A stretch of DNA of 64,000 bases from Symbiodinium kawagutii (GCA_009767595.1 VSDK01024294.1:111203-175202); one strand, 5' to 3'; shown: positions 23,369 through 34,368, numbered from the stretch's first letter. Notes: generated by a model not told the origin, from the letters alone. Translations and numbers: made by a program.

Positions 23369-23486
23369 CTGGTGGTTGAACCCCATCGTGAAAAAGATGT
23401 GCAAGTCAACCAACCAGCCAACCAACCAAGCAACCAACTGTTAATACATTTGGGAAAATAAAACATGGTTTGAAACCACCAATTAG
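23369..23486 (+). mobile_element. Family A TIR element with expanded CCAACCAA core
   Basis: CTGGTGGTTGAACCCCATCG at the left, seven AACCAACC-type units in the middle, ATGGTTTGAAACCACCAATT at the right. Confidence 0.75.
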
Positions 23487-23499
23487 TAAATTTTGGTGA

Positions 23500-24190
23500 A
23501 CATCTGCAAAAGAAGCGCGCTCGTCCGGTCAAGCAGTTCCTCGACGGATAGTGACCCTTACATAAGCCCTGTTCAACCCACATGAAGCTTATTGACCGCT
23601 ACCGCCATTAAGGATTGTTGGTGAGTATATCTTGTAACATCTTGCAACCCTCCAACTCATGTTTTGCCAACCCATACAGTCAACGGCTGAGCCGGTGAGT
23701 CAACCCCTTTGCATATCAAGAAGATGCAAATGGGCGGGTACTCCTTTGAGTAAACAGTGTAATTACTGTAAGCCGCATTTGCCACCCAGCATTCACCACC
23801 GGGAACCCTGACTGTCAACCACCAGTTATAATGATTTTGAACTATCGACAATTGTCAAACATGAACCATTTTTGTCCGTCTTCATCAACCATCATCAGCT
23901 AGCAACCATCGCCAGTCGTAATTAACAATCAATCGTCAAAATGGTTGATAGACGCTGTTGGTATTACTACCATTCACAACAATCAGCAGAAAACCACTAT
24001 TATAATTAGACATTATCCATCAATCAACCACTAATGAACCATTCAATAATCATCAATCAGCCAAAGGTAAACCATGAACGACTCAATAACTATTTATAAA
24101 CCACCATCAACCAGTGATTCACCATCATTTACCATCATCAAGCGTCATTAATCATCATGAACCACCACTATACCAACATTAGAACCCAGG
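23500..24190. other. No firm feature
   Basis: Short overlapping frames and ACCATCATCAACC-type simple sequence only. Confidence 0.35.
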
Positions 24191-24390
24191 CAGATTTCAA
24201 TAATCGAGAACCACTCAGTCCTGAATCTCTTCCTCACTGGGTTTGCTGGCCTCAGGTACCTGGGAAGACATTGCAACGTCGAGACCCAGCCGTGCCCTTT
24301 TGGACGTTCATATCGGCTATGCGCTGAGACAGAGAAGATATCCTGGGGCATCCGAGACATCCATAATTCCAGGTAACAAGAAAACCATCC
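24190..24390 (-). CDS. Candidate exon, unrecognised protein
   Basis: The minus frame contains ELWMSRMPQDIFSVSAHSRY and ERPKGHGWVSTLQCLPR. TCTTCCCAG followed by GTACCTGAGG near 24258 is a plausible 5' splice site, so the exon may stop there. No domain is recognised. Confidence 0.35.
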
Positions 24391-24429
24391 GCAAGTATTA
24401 CCAAAAAAGAACTGGTGTTGCAGTGTTGC

Positions 24430-24720
24430 CTCGAGTATAACTGAAAACAAGTTGAAGTGAAAACTGACCAGTTTCCTTTCCGACTTTTTTGGCTACAGCA
24501 TTGGTCATGTTTCTTTTCCGACTTTGCTGAGGCCGTATTGCATGCCGTTGTTTTTGATTCCGCACCAGCGACGGGTTGAAGATGAAGAATGCTGCTCTTG
24601 ACCTTAGGGCTGCCACCGACAGGGACAATGCAGCGGTGAGTTGGTTCGCAGTTGCTGGTTGGCAGCTTGAAAAAGCCTGATGGTCAACCACGTCTGCTTG
24701 ACAAGCATCTGGTTCGCCAG
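24430..24720 (-). CDS. Candidate exon, unrecognised protein
   Basis: The minus frame reads EPDACQADVVDHQAFSSCQP, an alanine/serine-rich middle, then a basic stretch RKRNMTNAVAKKVGKETGQF. Protein-like composition, boundaries uncertain. Confidence 0.35.
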
Positions 24721-25419
24721 CATAGCCAAAATATGGTTCTTTGATCATTGAAAAAATCTGATGATTAACAAACAACCTTATGGTCGATACTACAATAATG
24801 ATCATGTGCTTGATGCTAATAGTAATAATGATCAGTCCTGCTTGGTTCAGAAATCGATGGTTGATACTGGCCTGGTCGGTATTTTTTACAATGTGCACAT
24901 ATTACATCTTTCAACAGGTCGATACCTGCTGGGCTGTTGAAGACTGACTCACCCCATCTCAAATGGAGATATGGTGTTTCATCAACCATGACTGATGAAT
25001 TGATGACCATCAACAACCAGTAACACAGTTGAGAACCATCAATACTCTGCCAATCAGTATCTAAAGTACCACGATTATCCATTATTGATACGATGAAACC
25101 ACTTTTTTCCATTACCAATCAACACTAATGAACCACTATAATGAAGTATCATTCACCTTTGCTAATGATGATTAATTCATATGAATTATCCATTATTATG
25201 AATACTTATATCAAACTATTAAACTATGATTCGTTCATTATTAATACCATTGAACAATCATTATCCGTTGTTAATACTGATATTAAACTATTAGACTATG
25301 ATGAAGTCACTATCAATACCATTAAACCATCATTATCCATTAGTTGCGGTTGAATGTATCTACCAGACCAATTTCAATTACCAATACAATCAAACCCTTT
25401 CATATCCATTAAGTATTGA

Positions 25420-25553
25420 TGAATCATCTGCCAATCTGACCATTCGAGCGCCGCCATCTGAGCTGAAGCACACTTTGGCAGTGGCCGACATGGTGACGCT
25501 CGGCCCACCTGCTCCGGGTACCGAACTGAGAGTCGTGTGGTATCTAGAGAGCT
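25420..25553. CDS. Candidate exon, strand uncertain
   Basis: Plus reads NLTIRAPPSELKHTLAVADM, then VTLGPPAPGTELRVVWYLES and a stop. Minus is also open (KCASAQMAALEWSDWQMIHQ). The island is GC-richer than its AT-rich surroundings and ends next to GTAGGTACAGAGTAGTACCC, which resembles the start of the family I element at 50490. Confidence 0.35.
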
Positions 25554-25784
25554 AGGTAGGTACAGAGTAGTACCCCGAAACGTTAGTGAACTTGGGTTAT
25601 AAGTTGGTCTAGAAGCCATTGAACTATGGTCAACTATGGTTAATCATGGTTAATCATGATGCTAAGTTGGTTGTTCACCGACTTAGAACGTTTGCAGGTA
25701 CCACTCTGTAGGTCGGCAGGTAGCTTGGTTTGGTCGCTGAGCGTTTCTTGGTTCGATGATAACGTATAGCACCACCTTGGTAGC

Positions 25785-25840
25785 ACAACCATGGTATCAC
25801 GACCTTGGTAGCACCACCATGGTAGCACACCTCCAACCAT
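25785..25840 (+). repeat. Short CCATGGTAGCAC tandem repeat
   Basis: Four to five imperfect copies of ACCTTGGTAGCACCACC. Non-coding. Confidence 0.65.
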
Positions 25841-25862
25841 CCCCAGCCATGGTTGGCATCAC

Positions 25863-25960
25863 TCTGGGCCATTGACAAAGCGTAGGGCCGAGAAATTTGA
25901 TCCAATGACCTGCTTCATTTCATCGCTAGGCATCTTGGAAAACGCGGGGGCCACCATGGC
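25863..25960 (-). CDS. Candidate exon, unrecognised protein
   Basis: The minus-strand frame reads AMVAPAFSKMPSDEMKQVIG, then SNFSALRFVNGPE, with strongly G/C-ending codons. It is followed by GTGATG (possible 5' splice site at 25862/25861) and preceded by GATGGTGAAG. Clearly protein-like but not recognised. Confidence 0.45.
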
Positions 25961-26784
25961 TTCACCATCAGCAATCATAACTGAACCATCATTAAACCAG
26001 CATCTAACCATCATTCAACCATCACTTGGCCATCATTCATCCGTCCTAAGCATCAGTAAAGTCTCAACCATCATTTAACCGTCATTCACTCAGCATTTCA
26101 CCATCCTTTCACCATCATTCAACCATCAATTGACCATCAGTACGTATCACTTAACCATCACCAGCAACATCTTCGACCATCCTGATTCAACCAGTCCCCC
26201 ACCATTCCCCGACCGAGCCTTAGGGTGCTGGAAGCTAGCACTCCGCGCCTGGCATGGCAGGGCTACAAAAATCCACATCTCGGAATGGCCGAAATGCTGA
26301 TGTCCTGCTGTACGAAGTTGCACATATATATATATATATATATAGGGGATAATAGTATCCGTATAGCATCATCTTATACAAGGAGGGTTAAACTATGACT
26401 ATAACTATAGTAATATTGTAGAACCTTATATGTTGTATGATTATTGTACTGTAGTATATCACATTTGTATCTGCAGGAAACCAAGAAGGGCGTCAACATG
26501 CGCAAACTCCAAACAATGGGGGTCTCTCTTGGTGGTTTTCACTTAGGCGCCGACTTGGTCCATGTTCCGCCGACATGGCACGATGATGCACGATGCAAAG
26601 GTTGAGCAGCTGCCGGTTCATGATGGTGGTTTATGATGCACACTCATGATTGATGATGGTAGTTGATGATGATACTTGATGATGATTGATGATGAAGATT
26701 ATAACAGTGGTTCATGACATTTCATGATGATGGTTGATCATGACGATTCGTGATTGATGGCGATGAATTGTTATGGTAGGATTG

Positions 26785-26893
26785 GCTGATCGACCACTGC
26801 CCGATACAAAATGAAAATGACCAACGGTTTCCACCATGTCGATAATTGTCCAAAGAGGCAAGTCACATTTGCACCTTTCTTCAGAGGATCCTG
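26785..26893 (-). CDS. Candidate exon, unrecognised protein
   Basis: After CTGCAGTGTCAG (3' splice site-like) the minus frame reads GSSEERCKCDLPLWTIIDMV, then ETVGHFHFVSGSGRSANP. Moderately protein-like. The downstream boundary is unknown. Confidence 0.35.
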
Positions 26894-27186
26894 ACACTGC
26901 AGAGTATAGCCTCTAATAACAGTCATTATCAACCATCATATTGACACTGATTAATATTGAACCATGATACCAACCATAATATCAACCATTTCTAATCATT
27001 ATGCGGGCATTAAAACCTACAAGCTTTCTTTATAGTTAGTTCATGTGTCTTCTTATTCTTCTTGTCCCTGTGATGGCTGTAAGCCCTGCAAGCGCATGAA
27101 CGACCATGACCGGCAACTGCTGACAGCACAACTCACAAATTGATTTTGGGGCTTTGATTGAGCACCCGTTAAACACGCTTGGGTAA

Positions 27187-27283
27187 GTAATGTTGGTTTC
27201 TGATTAGTGTAACCCCCCTAGTTAGTAATGAAAATAGGCATGAAACCAACAGGTAGATACGATCATCAGAAACCAACATTACT
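27187..27283 (+). mobile_element. Family E TIR element
   Basis: Left end AGTAATGTTGGTTTCTGATT, right end ATCAGAAACCAACATTACT. The other copy (49864-49953) is in the opposite orientation. Confidence 0.8.
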
Positions 27284-27301
27284 GTAAATAATGATCAATG
27301 A

Positions 27302-29091
27302 TCAATATTGGATGATTTGGGGGCTTACTATTTCAAGAAACCACCATGTTGATTGCTGAATAAGACATTCTCTGCTTCGAACGGAATCTGCTCTTTTGTC
27401 CCCACAAAATGCCATGAGATCCATGGTATCCAGGGTCCAAATCTCCGAATTCGCCAGAGCAAAGACCACCTCATCATCCCGAAGTTCCTGGATCACCGAA
27501 GGCTGCAGGCCTTCAGGCATGGAAACAAACCGCAAAACGATGCGACAACCAGAGTCCTGCAGGAACCCAGCGACGGCAGCTGGATCGTAATCCTTGGGAA
27601 AATCTCGGTGGGTCCACAAAGCGACACTCAGCAAGCGGATCCTGTGCAAACTCGTCGCGGCAGATCGGATGACGTCCAACTCAAAGCCGGCCACATGGAT
27701 CCGCAGCAAATCGACAGGAGCACTGCTCCAGCTGCTGAGGATCTCGCTCAAAGTTGCAGTTGCACAGTCGTTGTCCACGGCATAAGCCGGGCTGCGCAGC
27801 TGCTGAAATTCATCGTCGCCCACGAAGATATGCGCCTTTGAGGATCGTACCGTGTTTTTTGGACACGTAGACTTCGTAGAAACGAACGAGCGTGAAATGG
27901 TTAACCGATCTGACAGTCCGTTCTCCAGTGCTGTCATCCTCAAAGCATCTGCTGCCGGCTGGGATGGCTCAACAGCGAGAGCTACGGCTTGATGATGTAA
28001 CGTCAACACTCTCCAAGTGCAGCCACCCAAAGATGCTCCAACTTCCACAAATCGAAAATCAGTTCCTGTGGTGGTTGAACCAACCTATGAAAAATATACT
28101 TAAGCAAGCAACCATCCCTAAATATAAGAATCTCATCTTGCAGAAATAAAAATGTTTGAATCCCTCCAGCCAGTCCTCTTGATAGTGAAGTGCTGACTGG
28201 CTCTTCAATTGACCGGCTCCAGCCACAGTGAAATTCACCTTTACCTCGAACATGGTCAGACTCAATGTGGCGAGCAGGCACAAGATGCATCCAAAACGTC
28301 TGATGGCGCCAAAGATCAAAGTCGTCTCCCAGGAGCTTGATAGCTCTCACCTTTCTGCAATCGAGGCGATCCAGCAATTGAAAAAATACAAAAGCCTTCG
28401 GAAAAGTGAAATGCTTCAAGAATCTCCCACCATTTTTGTGCATGCAAAAAAGCTGTTGTTGCGCTGAGTCCAGTGACTGCTTGATTTCCCGGCCCAGGGC
28501 ACCACTCCAATCTGAACCCGCTTGAATGCGTAGGTCATCAACTCTCAGGAGATCTGGCAAAACTGACAGCATGCTGCACTCAGATTCAGGCGGAAGTAAA
28601 TTGATAGGACCGTCGTGATGCAAAGTTGATTCCAAGCTCCGCCAGATCGGATCAACCAATTTCTGCGGTGTTCTTAAATTGCCGTAGAAAAGCGAGGGCA
28701 AAAAACGTTGAAGCGAACGCACCAAGTTTGCAGCATGGAAAAAGATGGCAGTGCCCAGATGTGACGGGTGAAAATAATCATACAAACTGTTCTTTAGCAG
28801 CAAAGCTTCAAGCATCTTCTCTGCCTTTGCCAAATGCCGCATCGTTCGCCGAACATGATGTCGCCAAAGGCTCTTGTAGCTCGTTTGATTTGTCGCATTA
28901 AAACGACCGCGCGTTCGGTAGCGAAGCATCTTCCACAGCAGCGCTGAGATTTCGGCCATCGCAATGCTGTCTTGGACATCTGGACACCTCGCTGCATCGA
29001 TGGCGGCATCGATATGTTGGAACCACACGAAGTCCAAGTCTAAGCGGAGGCTCAGTCGCGCACGTTGCTCGTCACATGTTGGGGTCACCAT
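27302..29091 (-). CDS. FkbM-type methyltransferase, two exons
   Basis: Probable S-adenosylmethionine-dependent methyltransferase of the FkbM family; the acceptor substrate is unknown. Exon 1 is 29091-28245 (ATG start), exon 2 is 28065-27302. The 179-bp intron has a consensus 5' site (CGAG, then GTAAAG) and 3' site CCACCACAG. Joined length is exactly 537 codons, giving about 536 residues. The first ~280 residues are not recognised. Just after the junction, FVEVGASLGG matches the glycine-rich cofactor loop, ALAVEPSQPAADALRMTALE the acidic strand 2 region, and PVDLLRIHVAGFELDVIRSA the family motif usually written DLLKIDVEG-E-VL. In that last motif the usual Asp and Glu are His and Ala here, so activity is uncertain. 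An acceptor-like ACAG just before the ATG allows an upstream exon. The final ~10 codons run into a family B remnant, so the real C-terminus may differ. Confidence 0.7.
27311..27348 (+). mobile_element. Family B end fragment
   Basis: GGATGATTTGGGGGCTTACT followed by ATTTCAAGAAACCACCAT matches the right half of family B. It overlaps the last codons predicted for the methyltransferase. Confidence 0.5.
28066..28173 (+). mobile_element. Family A element inside the methyltransferase intron, supplying the 3' splice site
   Basis: Starts CTGTGGTGGTTGAACCAACC with CTATGAAAAATATACTTAAG, ends AAAATGTTTGAATCCCTCC then AGCCAG. Its first base is the last intron base of the minus-strand gene, so the reverse complement of its left end (CCACCACAG) is the acceptor. 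The remaining 71 bp of the intron (28174-28244) are not family A sequence. Confidence 0.75.
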
Positions 29092-29099
29092 GGCTGTCG

Positions 29100-29570
29100 C
29101 TTGCGGACACTTGTTGGTTCAGAGTGGTTAATGATGGCTAGTCAATGGTTGATGCTGGTTTACAGTGGCTTGGCTCATAGTCATTCTTGAGTTAAGTATC
29201 TATCTATTAATTAAGACGTATTGATACACATTGATACTATGGTTTAACAAATATGTTTAACACGATGGTTATCCCACTACAATATTATGGTTCATAAAAA
29301 CACTTGAACACTGGCAAAACTATGGCTAACAATGGCAGTCCCCTATAATTCTTGATGATGGCTAGCTCACTCTCCAGTCATTCTTGAGGCACTTAGGAAT
29401 CGTCCATGTTCTGCCGAAATGGCACAAGGAGCACGAGTAGGCAATGCGCATGGGATTGATGATGGAGGTCAATGACAGGATGACCGTTGATGGTTGGGAC
29501 AGCACAGTTATGGCTGGCAATCCATGGTTAACCATAGTGTAATATTAAAAAACAATGGTAGGGTATATGC
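29100..29570. other. Non-coding; TGGTTAATGATGG-type repeats
   Basis: Between the methyltransferase start and the GAT array only simple-repeat vocabulary is seen. Confidence 0.45.
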
Positions 29571-29571
29571 T

Positions 29572-29724
29572 GTAAATGATGATGACGATGATGATGATCA
29601 TTGATGGTTGGGACAGCACAGCTATGGTTGGTAATCAATGGTTGAGCATAGGGTATGATGAATAAAATATAAAAGGGTCTCTACTGGTAAATGATGGTGA
29701 TGATGATGATGATGATGCTGCTGC

Positions 29725-29774
<50 letters not shown>

Positions 29775-29817
29775 CTGATGATGGTGATGGTGATGATGAT
29801 GATGATGGTGATGATGG

Positions 29818-29861
<44 letters not shown>

Positions 29862-29872
29862 GGTGTTGATCC
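29572..29872 (+). repeat. (GAT)n trinucleotide microsatellite
   Basis: A short GATGATGACGATG block at about 29575, then an almost uninterrupted GAT array at 29690-29868 with GGT and GCT variants. The poly-His, poly-Ile and poly-Met frames are artefacts. Confidence 0.95.
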
Positions 29873-29962
29873 CTGACAGTTGATGATAGCCGATAGTGAG
29901 GAATCGTTGATGCCTAACCATGGTCTCGATCCCATGAGGTTGGTTGACCGAGCTACAAGCCA

Positions 29963-30063
29963 CGTTAGTGGTCGAACCACCCCTATGAAAAGCATGATTG
30001 TCAACCAACCAATCATTGAAGCTAATACAGTTGTGAAACTAACAAATGTTTAAAGCTAACCAG
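29963..30063 (+). mobile_element. Family A TIR element (diverged)
   Basis: TTAGTGGTCGAACCACCCCT at the left, TTGTCAACCAACCAATC inside, AAATGTTTAAAGCTAACCAG at the right. Confidence 0.6.
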
Positions 30064-30419
30064 CTCTGTTGACTGTCACCTTGGAATTCACCGCTATTGA
30101 CCATTATTACGCAGTGGTATACTGCCAACCAACCTTACACCGTTAGCCTGTTCTGCACTAGCCATGTGACTTACTGGTTGACTTACTTCCTGGTCACTTG
30201 GAGAGCTCTTGACCTACCCATGGTGCGGCAACTTCAACTGCAACAGGGTGTTTTCGACGCATCCGAAACATGGTAGTTGATCAACCAACATTTCTTGAGA
30301 CTATTGAGTCTAGGGCAAATAAACAAAATGTTCACAATTCCTAGGGACAATCAACAGAACCAAATGAATTGAGATAGTTGATAAAAGACAACCTGTTTGA
30401 AACTAAACAAAATGTTCAA

Positions 30420-30482
30420 CATGGTGGAGTTTTGAACATTACTAGGGCAAATTTAAAAAAACATGTTGAAAACCACCAACCG
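30420..30482 (+). mobile_element. Family A right-end fragment
   Basis: ACATTACTAGGGCAAATTTA then AAAAAACATGTTGAAAACC and ACCAACC. The left end is only weakly visible (TGGTGGAGTTTTGAAC). Confidence 0.5.
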
Positions 30483-30708
30483 ATCAAGAATCCTGGCCAA
30501 AAAGCATGTTAGAAATTGATGCTTGGGAGAGAAACCCATGGTCGTCTTGCACTCGACTCACGGAGTCTGTTCCCTTGGAAAAGGTCACCACTCCCTACAG
30601 ACATGCCGAAGAAGAACTCGTCGGGGGTTGAACCACTCATGGTTAACTGGTGATTAGTAGTGGTTGATAATGGTTATGGTTATGATGGTTGGTTAATAGT
30701 GATCATTC

Positions 30709-30819
30709 CTGGTTGGTGGTTGAACAACTCCGTCATGAAAAAAATATGTTTGTCAACCAAACCAACCATTTGTTCATACATTTGGGAAAATAAAACATGT
30801 CAATCAAACCACCAGCCAG
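30709..30819 (+). mobile_element. Family A TIR element beside an exon
   Basis: CTGGTTGGTGGTTGAACAAC at the left, GTCAATCAAACCACCAGCCA then G at the right. It lies in the apparent intron that starts 14 bp away, at 30833. Confidence 0.8.
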
Positions 30820-30833
30820 AGAAGCTGATTCAC

Positions 30834-31070
30834 CCTGCTGTTGAAAGGCATTGGACTGTTCAACATCCAATCCCTAGGGCGACTTTGGAAATGCCCTTCC
30901 CCGAATTGGCCCGTTGAACAATGTTGATAACATGTGAAGGGAAAGTGATGCGCCCATGTGGTCTCAAACATATCAAGATTCACGGTCTCCAAACATGCCC
31001 GTGGAGCCAGCTTTCCGATATTCGTCCCGACCAAATGAAAACCTTTTTGTGCATTTTGAGCAGGCACTCT
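30834..31070 (-). CDS. Candidate exon, unrecognised protein
   Basis: The minus frame reads VPAQNAQKGFHLVGTNIGKL, then APRACLETVNLDMFETTWAH and further protein-like sequence to MPFNSR. It ends at CAACAGCAGG followed by GTGAATCAG, a fair 5' splice site. Upstream, CCCAAG may be the acceptor. It is probably one of several exons of the same minus-strand gene as those at 31.4 and 33.4 kb, but this cannot be shown from sequence alone. Confidence 0.5.
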
Positions 31071-31272
31071 TGGGATACATTGATGTGCGCGTAGATAAAA
31101 ATGTGCACCACTCAGTCAGAAGTTCATAACAATCTTGTTCTTGATTGCCAGTCCTTCAGTAGTCAGTCAATTTCAACCCATAGCCACAAAGAATGGTGCC
31201 TCATTGATCCTGATTGTTCGTTGCAACATGTGCAGTGCCATGACATAATTATTCAGTATGATCATGGCTGAA

Positions 31273-31398
31273 CACATGGCTGTGGGTCAAAACCCTGTAC
31301 CCCTGGTTCCCCTATCATTGACCATAGTCTTCCCTATAGCTTTGTTGGTTATTATCTCCCATCATTGGTTGGTTAATATTGACCCACAGCCACATGTG
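31273..31398 (-). mobile_element. Family C TIR element directly after an exon
   Basis: Plus-strand ends are CACATGGCTGTGGGTCAAAA and TATTGACCCACAGCCACATG. Its internal orientation is opposite to the copies at 11234 and 33276. It joins the open frame of the exon at 31399-31669 without a gap. Confidence 0.85.
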
Positions 31399-31669
31399 CC
31401 CTTCTTCTTGCAATGTCTCAGCTGTTCGGAAGGACAGCAACATGCAGTCCAAAAATGGCTGGATGGGATGCAGCAACCACTCGCGTGACATATCCGATTT
31501 TTTGTGACCGCGAATGACTGCCTGCGTAACTGTAAAGCTAACGCTCTGCTCGGCATGATCCGCACTTGGAGCAGGCTGCCGGTAGGTTTCCAGCACAACC
31601 TTCTCCCTCGGTGCGTTTTTAACCGCAACTGATGAAGCCCAAGCATCGTTTAAGCTTAATCGAAGCAAA
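31399..31669 (-). CDS. Candidate exon, unrecognised protein
   Basis: Well-composed open frame of about 90 codons: LRLSLNDAWASSVAVKNAPR, EKVVLETYRQPAPSADHAEQ, SVSFTVTQAVIRGHKKSDMS, REWLLHPIQPFLDCMLLSFR, TAETLQEEG. GTAGCAG before the first codons is a possible 3' splice site. There is no ATG, as expected for an internal exon. At its 3' end it meets the family C element, whose GGCTGTGGGTCAA could provide the 5' splice site. No family is recognised. Confidence 0.6.
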
Positions 31670-32700
31670 ACTGCTACTGATAAACATTAATAATATGCCT
31701 ACATATGTACCGTTATGATCTATGAATTAGTAGGTTTATTGGTCTCTTCAATGGTAAGGTGGTTAGGGGCGGGATGATATGGAAGGAGGCTGGGACCCAA
31801 CTCACTATGTGTGCTCAGTTTGTCATGAAATGCTGCTGCACAAGATGCACGACACAGGGGGGCTCCGTAGTTGCGGTGCAGTGTTCAAAAGGACGAAGGA
31901 CGGCTACCTTGGTGAGTGGATTTGCTGAGCATCCAACATACCCAGTTGGGTTGAAAGTTTCAAGGGACAAAAAGTGCCACCGTGTTCAATAACCAACCAG
32001 AATGGGAGTGGGGATTTAGAACCAATCAGGATGGAACGACTGGCTTGCCAACGGCCGGTTGGTTGGTCAGCCGGTTAGTCAGTCGCTTGCTTAGTCGGTC
32101 GATTGGCTTGTTGCTTCAGAATCGCAAACTCGGGCCTGAAAATTAATGAAATTTAATTCATACTCACTTGGTTCATAGTTGATTCATAGTTTGTCCATAG
32201 ACCAACTCGGTCATAGTTGGTTGCTAAATCTTTGGTGCAAACCCTTGGTCACTTCATCACCCGAGCCTTGCAAAGGTTCCAACGGACCATGGCTGGGTGC
32301 CAGACCGGAAAAAGCCGTACCCTCGTCATTCTGCATTCCTGTTGCGCAACGGGGCTGGGAAGTGCAACAGCGAAGTGATAGTAATGGAGTTACATAAATG
32401 GGATAGAAATCATATGGCGATATAGTGATAGTCTATAGCAATTGTTGGTACTACTAGTGATGGTAATCATTCGCCATTATTAGAAATGCAGGATCACAGA
32501 GTTTTGTCCGTTAAACTCGGCCAGTGAGACTTCCAATTCCGCAGAAGCTTCATGATGTAAGCGGTCCTTGGTCGTCATGTTTCGCGCCGTTTGCTTCCTG
32601 CTTGCTTCCAACATTTGGAATATCCCGTCGGATCGATTGCCCCTACGTCCTCTTCATGCAGGTACCGCCAATGAACATGACTAACAGTGTTGATTGATGT
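31670..32700. other. Intron-like DNA
   Basis: GGTTGGTTGGTCAGC-type and TTCATAGTTG simple sequence. Open frames are short, without splice support. Confidence 0.35.
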
Positions 32701-32819
32701 GGGTGTTCTCCAAAAGGGGTACCCCTAAATCATCCTTTCTTAACCGTTTGTGGGATTAACCGTTTGTGGTAATAAACCTACCATGTTGGTGGGTTCCCTA
32801 TGGCCTGAGAACCCCCCAT
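32701..32819 (+). mobile_element. Family B TIR element
   Basis: GGGTGTTCTCCAAAAGGGGT then ACCCCTAAATCATCC at the left, GTAATAAACCTACC inside, ATGGCCTGAGAACCCCCCAT at the right. Confidence 0.7.
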
Positions 32820-32839
32820 GTTGAGGTTGCAACCCTAGA

Positions 32840-33060
32840 GCACTTATCATCACCCATGTCGTCCGAGTTCAGAATGCTTGATGCCATCTTGATGCCTATC
32901 AAGCCCGTGCAACAAGTTACGGTAGCCATGCTGAGCCGTGTCATAATCCGTGGCTCCATGGCACTGCGAATCAAATCACAGCTGATGCTAAGGCGGTGGC
33001 CAGTTGTTGATGCTGCTCCTCTCCTCCTGCAGCAAACACGCTTGGTCAATAGGGATTCCA
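32840..33060. CDS. Candidate exon, strand uncertain
   Basis: Minus reads CDLIRSAMEPRIMTRLSMAT, then VTCCTGLIGIKMASSILNSD. Plus reads FRMLDAILMPIKPVQQVTVA. The region is GC-richer than its surroundings. The minus reading fits the neighbouring minus-strand exons better, but no splice pair is decisive. Confidence 0.35.
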
Positions 33061-33275
33061 TGGGATTCCCGCATCCCATGGGTCAACAATAACAATGACA
33101 CCTCACTGACATCCTATGGCGACCCTATCCATGTTCCGGTACATCGCCGGTAGCAGTGCGAGGTCTTTTTGTATCCAGATTCCTGGTGCTTGCGAGCCCA
33201 GCTGCTGTAGCGTGTGGGCCTGCCCTGGCGTGACTTGGAAACAAGTGGAAAAGAGAACTCAGTTTTGAACATTGT

Positions 33276-33398
33276 CAATTGGCTATGGGTCAATATTAAC
33301 TAACCAATAATGGTGGTTAATAACCAACAAACTACAGGGAAACTAATGGTTAATGATAGGGGAACCAGGGGTACGGGGTTTTGACCCACAGCCAATTG
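33276..33398 (+). mobile_element. Family C TIR element directly after an exon
   Basis: Ends CAATTGGCTATGGGTCAATA and TTTTGACCCACAGCCAATTG are near-perfect inverted repeats bounded by CAATTG. Adjoins the minus-strand exon at 33399-33645 with no gap. Confidence 0.9.
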
Positions 33399-33645
33399 CC
33401 TTCCCCTCAGGTAACGCTTGCCCTCGATGAGTTGCTTGAACCCCAATCCAATGGAATCAACCACTATGACGACTGTAAAACAAACAACTTCAGAAGGACG
33501 CAACGCTGTCTCCTTCTTGCTGAGCCACTCGTGCAGCATGTCGAAGCATTCATCCAGTCCATCCGTGCCCATTTGATCCTGAGCATTGACTTGTATCCAC
33601 TTGTGGATATCTTCAGCGAATGCAGTGATATCGAAAAAAAAACTG
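33399..33645 (-). CDS. Candidate exon, unrecognised protein
   Basis: The minus frame reads DITAFAEDIHKWIQVNAQDQ, MGTDGLDECFDMLHEWLSKK, ETALRPSEV, then a hydrophobic stretch VCFTVVIVVDSIGLGF and KQLIEGKRYLRG. Strongly protein-like, with a possible membrane-spanning or buried helix. It runs into the family C element at its 3' end. The plus strand is also open but has poorer composition. No family is recognised. Confidence 0.55.
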
Positions 33646-34048
33646 GGGTTCATTGTGGCTGCCGCTTTGCTTCAGAATATGTTTCCACATCAGCTCGTGT
33701 GCGTCGACAATGCTGGATGATCCGAACGCAATTCCATGCTAGAATTAGTTTCTTTGGTGGTGGAAAACATGGCCTTTCCGAGCAGTTCAGATGACTTAAG
33801 ATGACTTAAGCAATTTCAACAAACGGATAAAGTACACTTATTAAAACCTTTGGCCACTACGTACTCCAAAAAGTTCGGCTGATACTCCTGCATGAAGCAG
33901 TATGAAGCTGCAGTAAAGCTGGTATCATCATGTATCATCATCAGCCACTGTGCTTCTTGGATTTGTCCCGTAGCTCACACCAGTCACCACAATTCTTTGC
34001 CTGTATCCTGTTTGAAAACAAGTAAACTACCATTTGCTCAGGACACTT

Positions 34049-34123
34049 CTGGTGGCTCCAAATTGCTCCCCCTTTCAAGGGATTTTGAATATCCCTGGTT
34101 CCTCAGCTCCTCCCAACCACCAG
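34049..34123. mobile_element. Short TIR element (family H)
   Basis: CTGGTGGCTCCAAATTGCTC at the left, CAGCTCCTCCCAACCACCAG at the right. A related element is at about 44405-44491. Confidence 0.6.
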
Positions 34124-34222
34124 CCCCGCCCTGGAACGCCTGCACATCCTGCAGGAAGCCTCTTACTCGTCCGTCAAAGTCCTGGCCAGGTGCGTGGTGG
34201 TCAACAATGTCAAGAGTAGAAA
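34124..34222 (-). CDS. Candidate exon, unrecognised protein
   Basis: The minus frame reads STLDIVDHHAPGQDFDGRVR, then GFLQDVQAFQGG. It lies between the CAA/CAG array (which on the minus strand is a pyrimidine-rich TTG run, in the place of a polypyrimidine tract) and the family H element. Boundaries are approximate. Confidence 0.4.
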
Positions 34223-34227
34223 ACAAG

Positions 34228-34368
<141 letters not shown>

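Noticed and set aside
28059..28319. Alternative FkbM splicing with a GA 5' splice site at the element's outer edge (CTGGAGG/GATTC)
   Set aside because: It would also join in phase to exon 2, but it uses a different upstream frame with no connection to the long exon 1. The GTAAAG site joins the two long frames directly.
29622..30016. Long poly-His/poly-Ile frames
   Set aside because: Produced entirely by the GAT microsatellite. No protein-like flanks.
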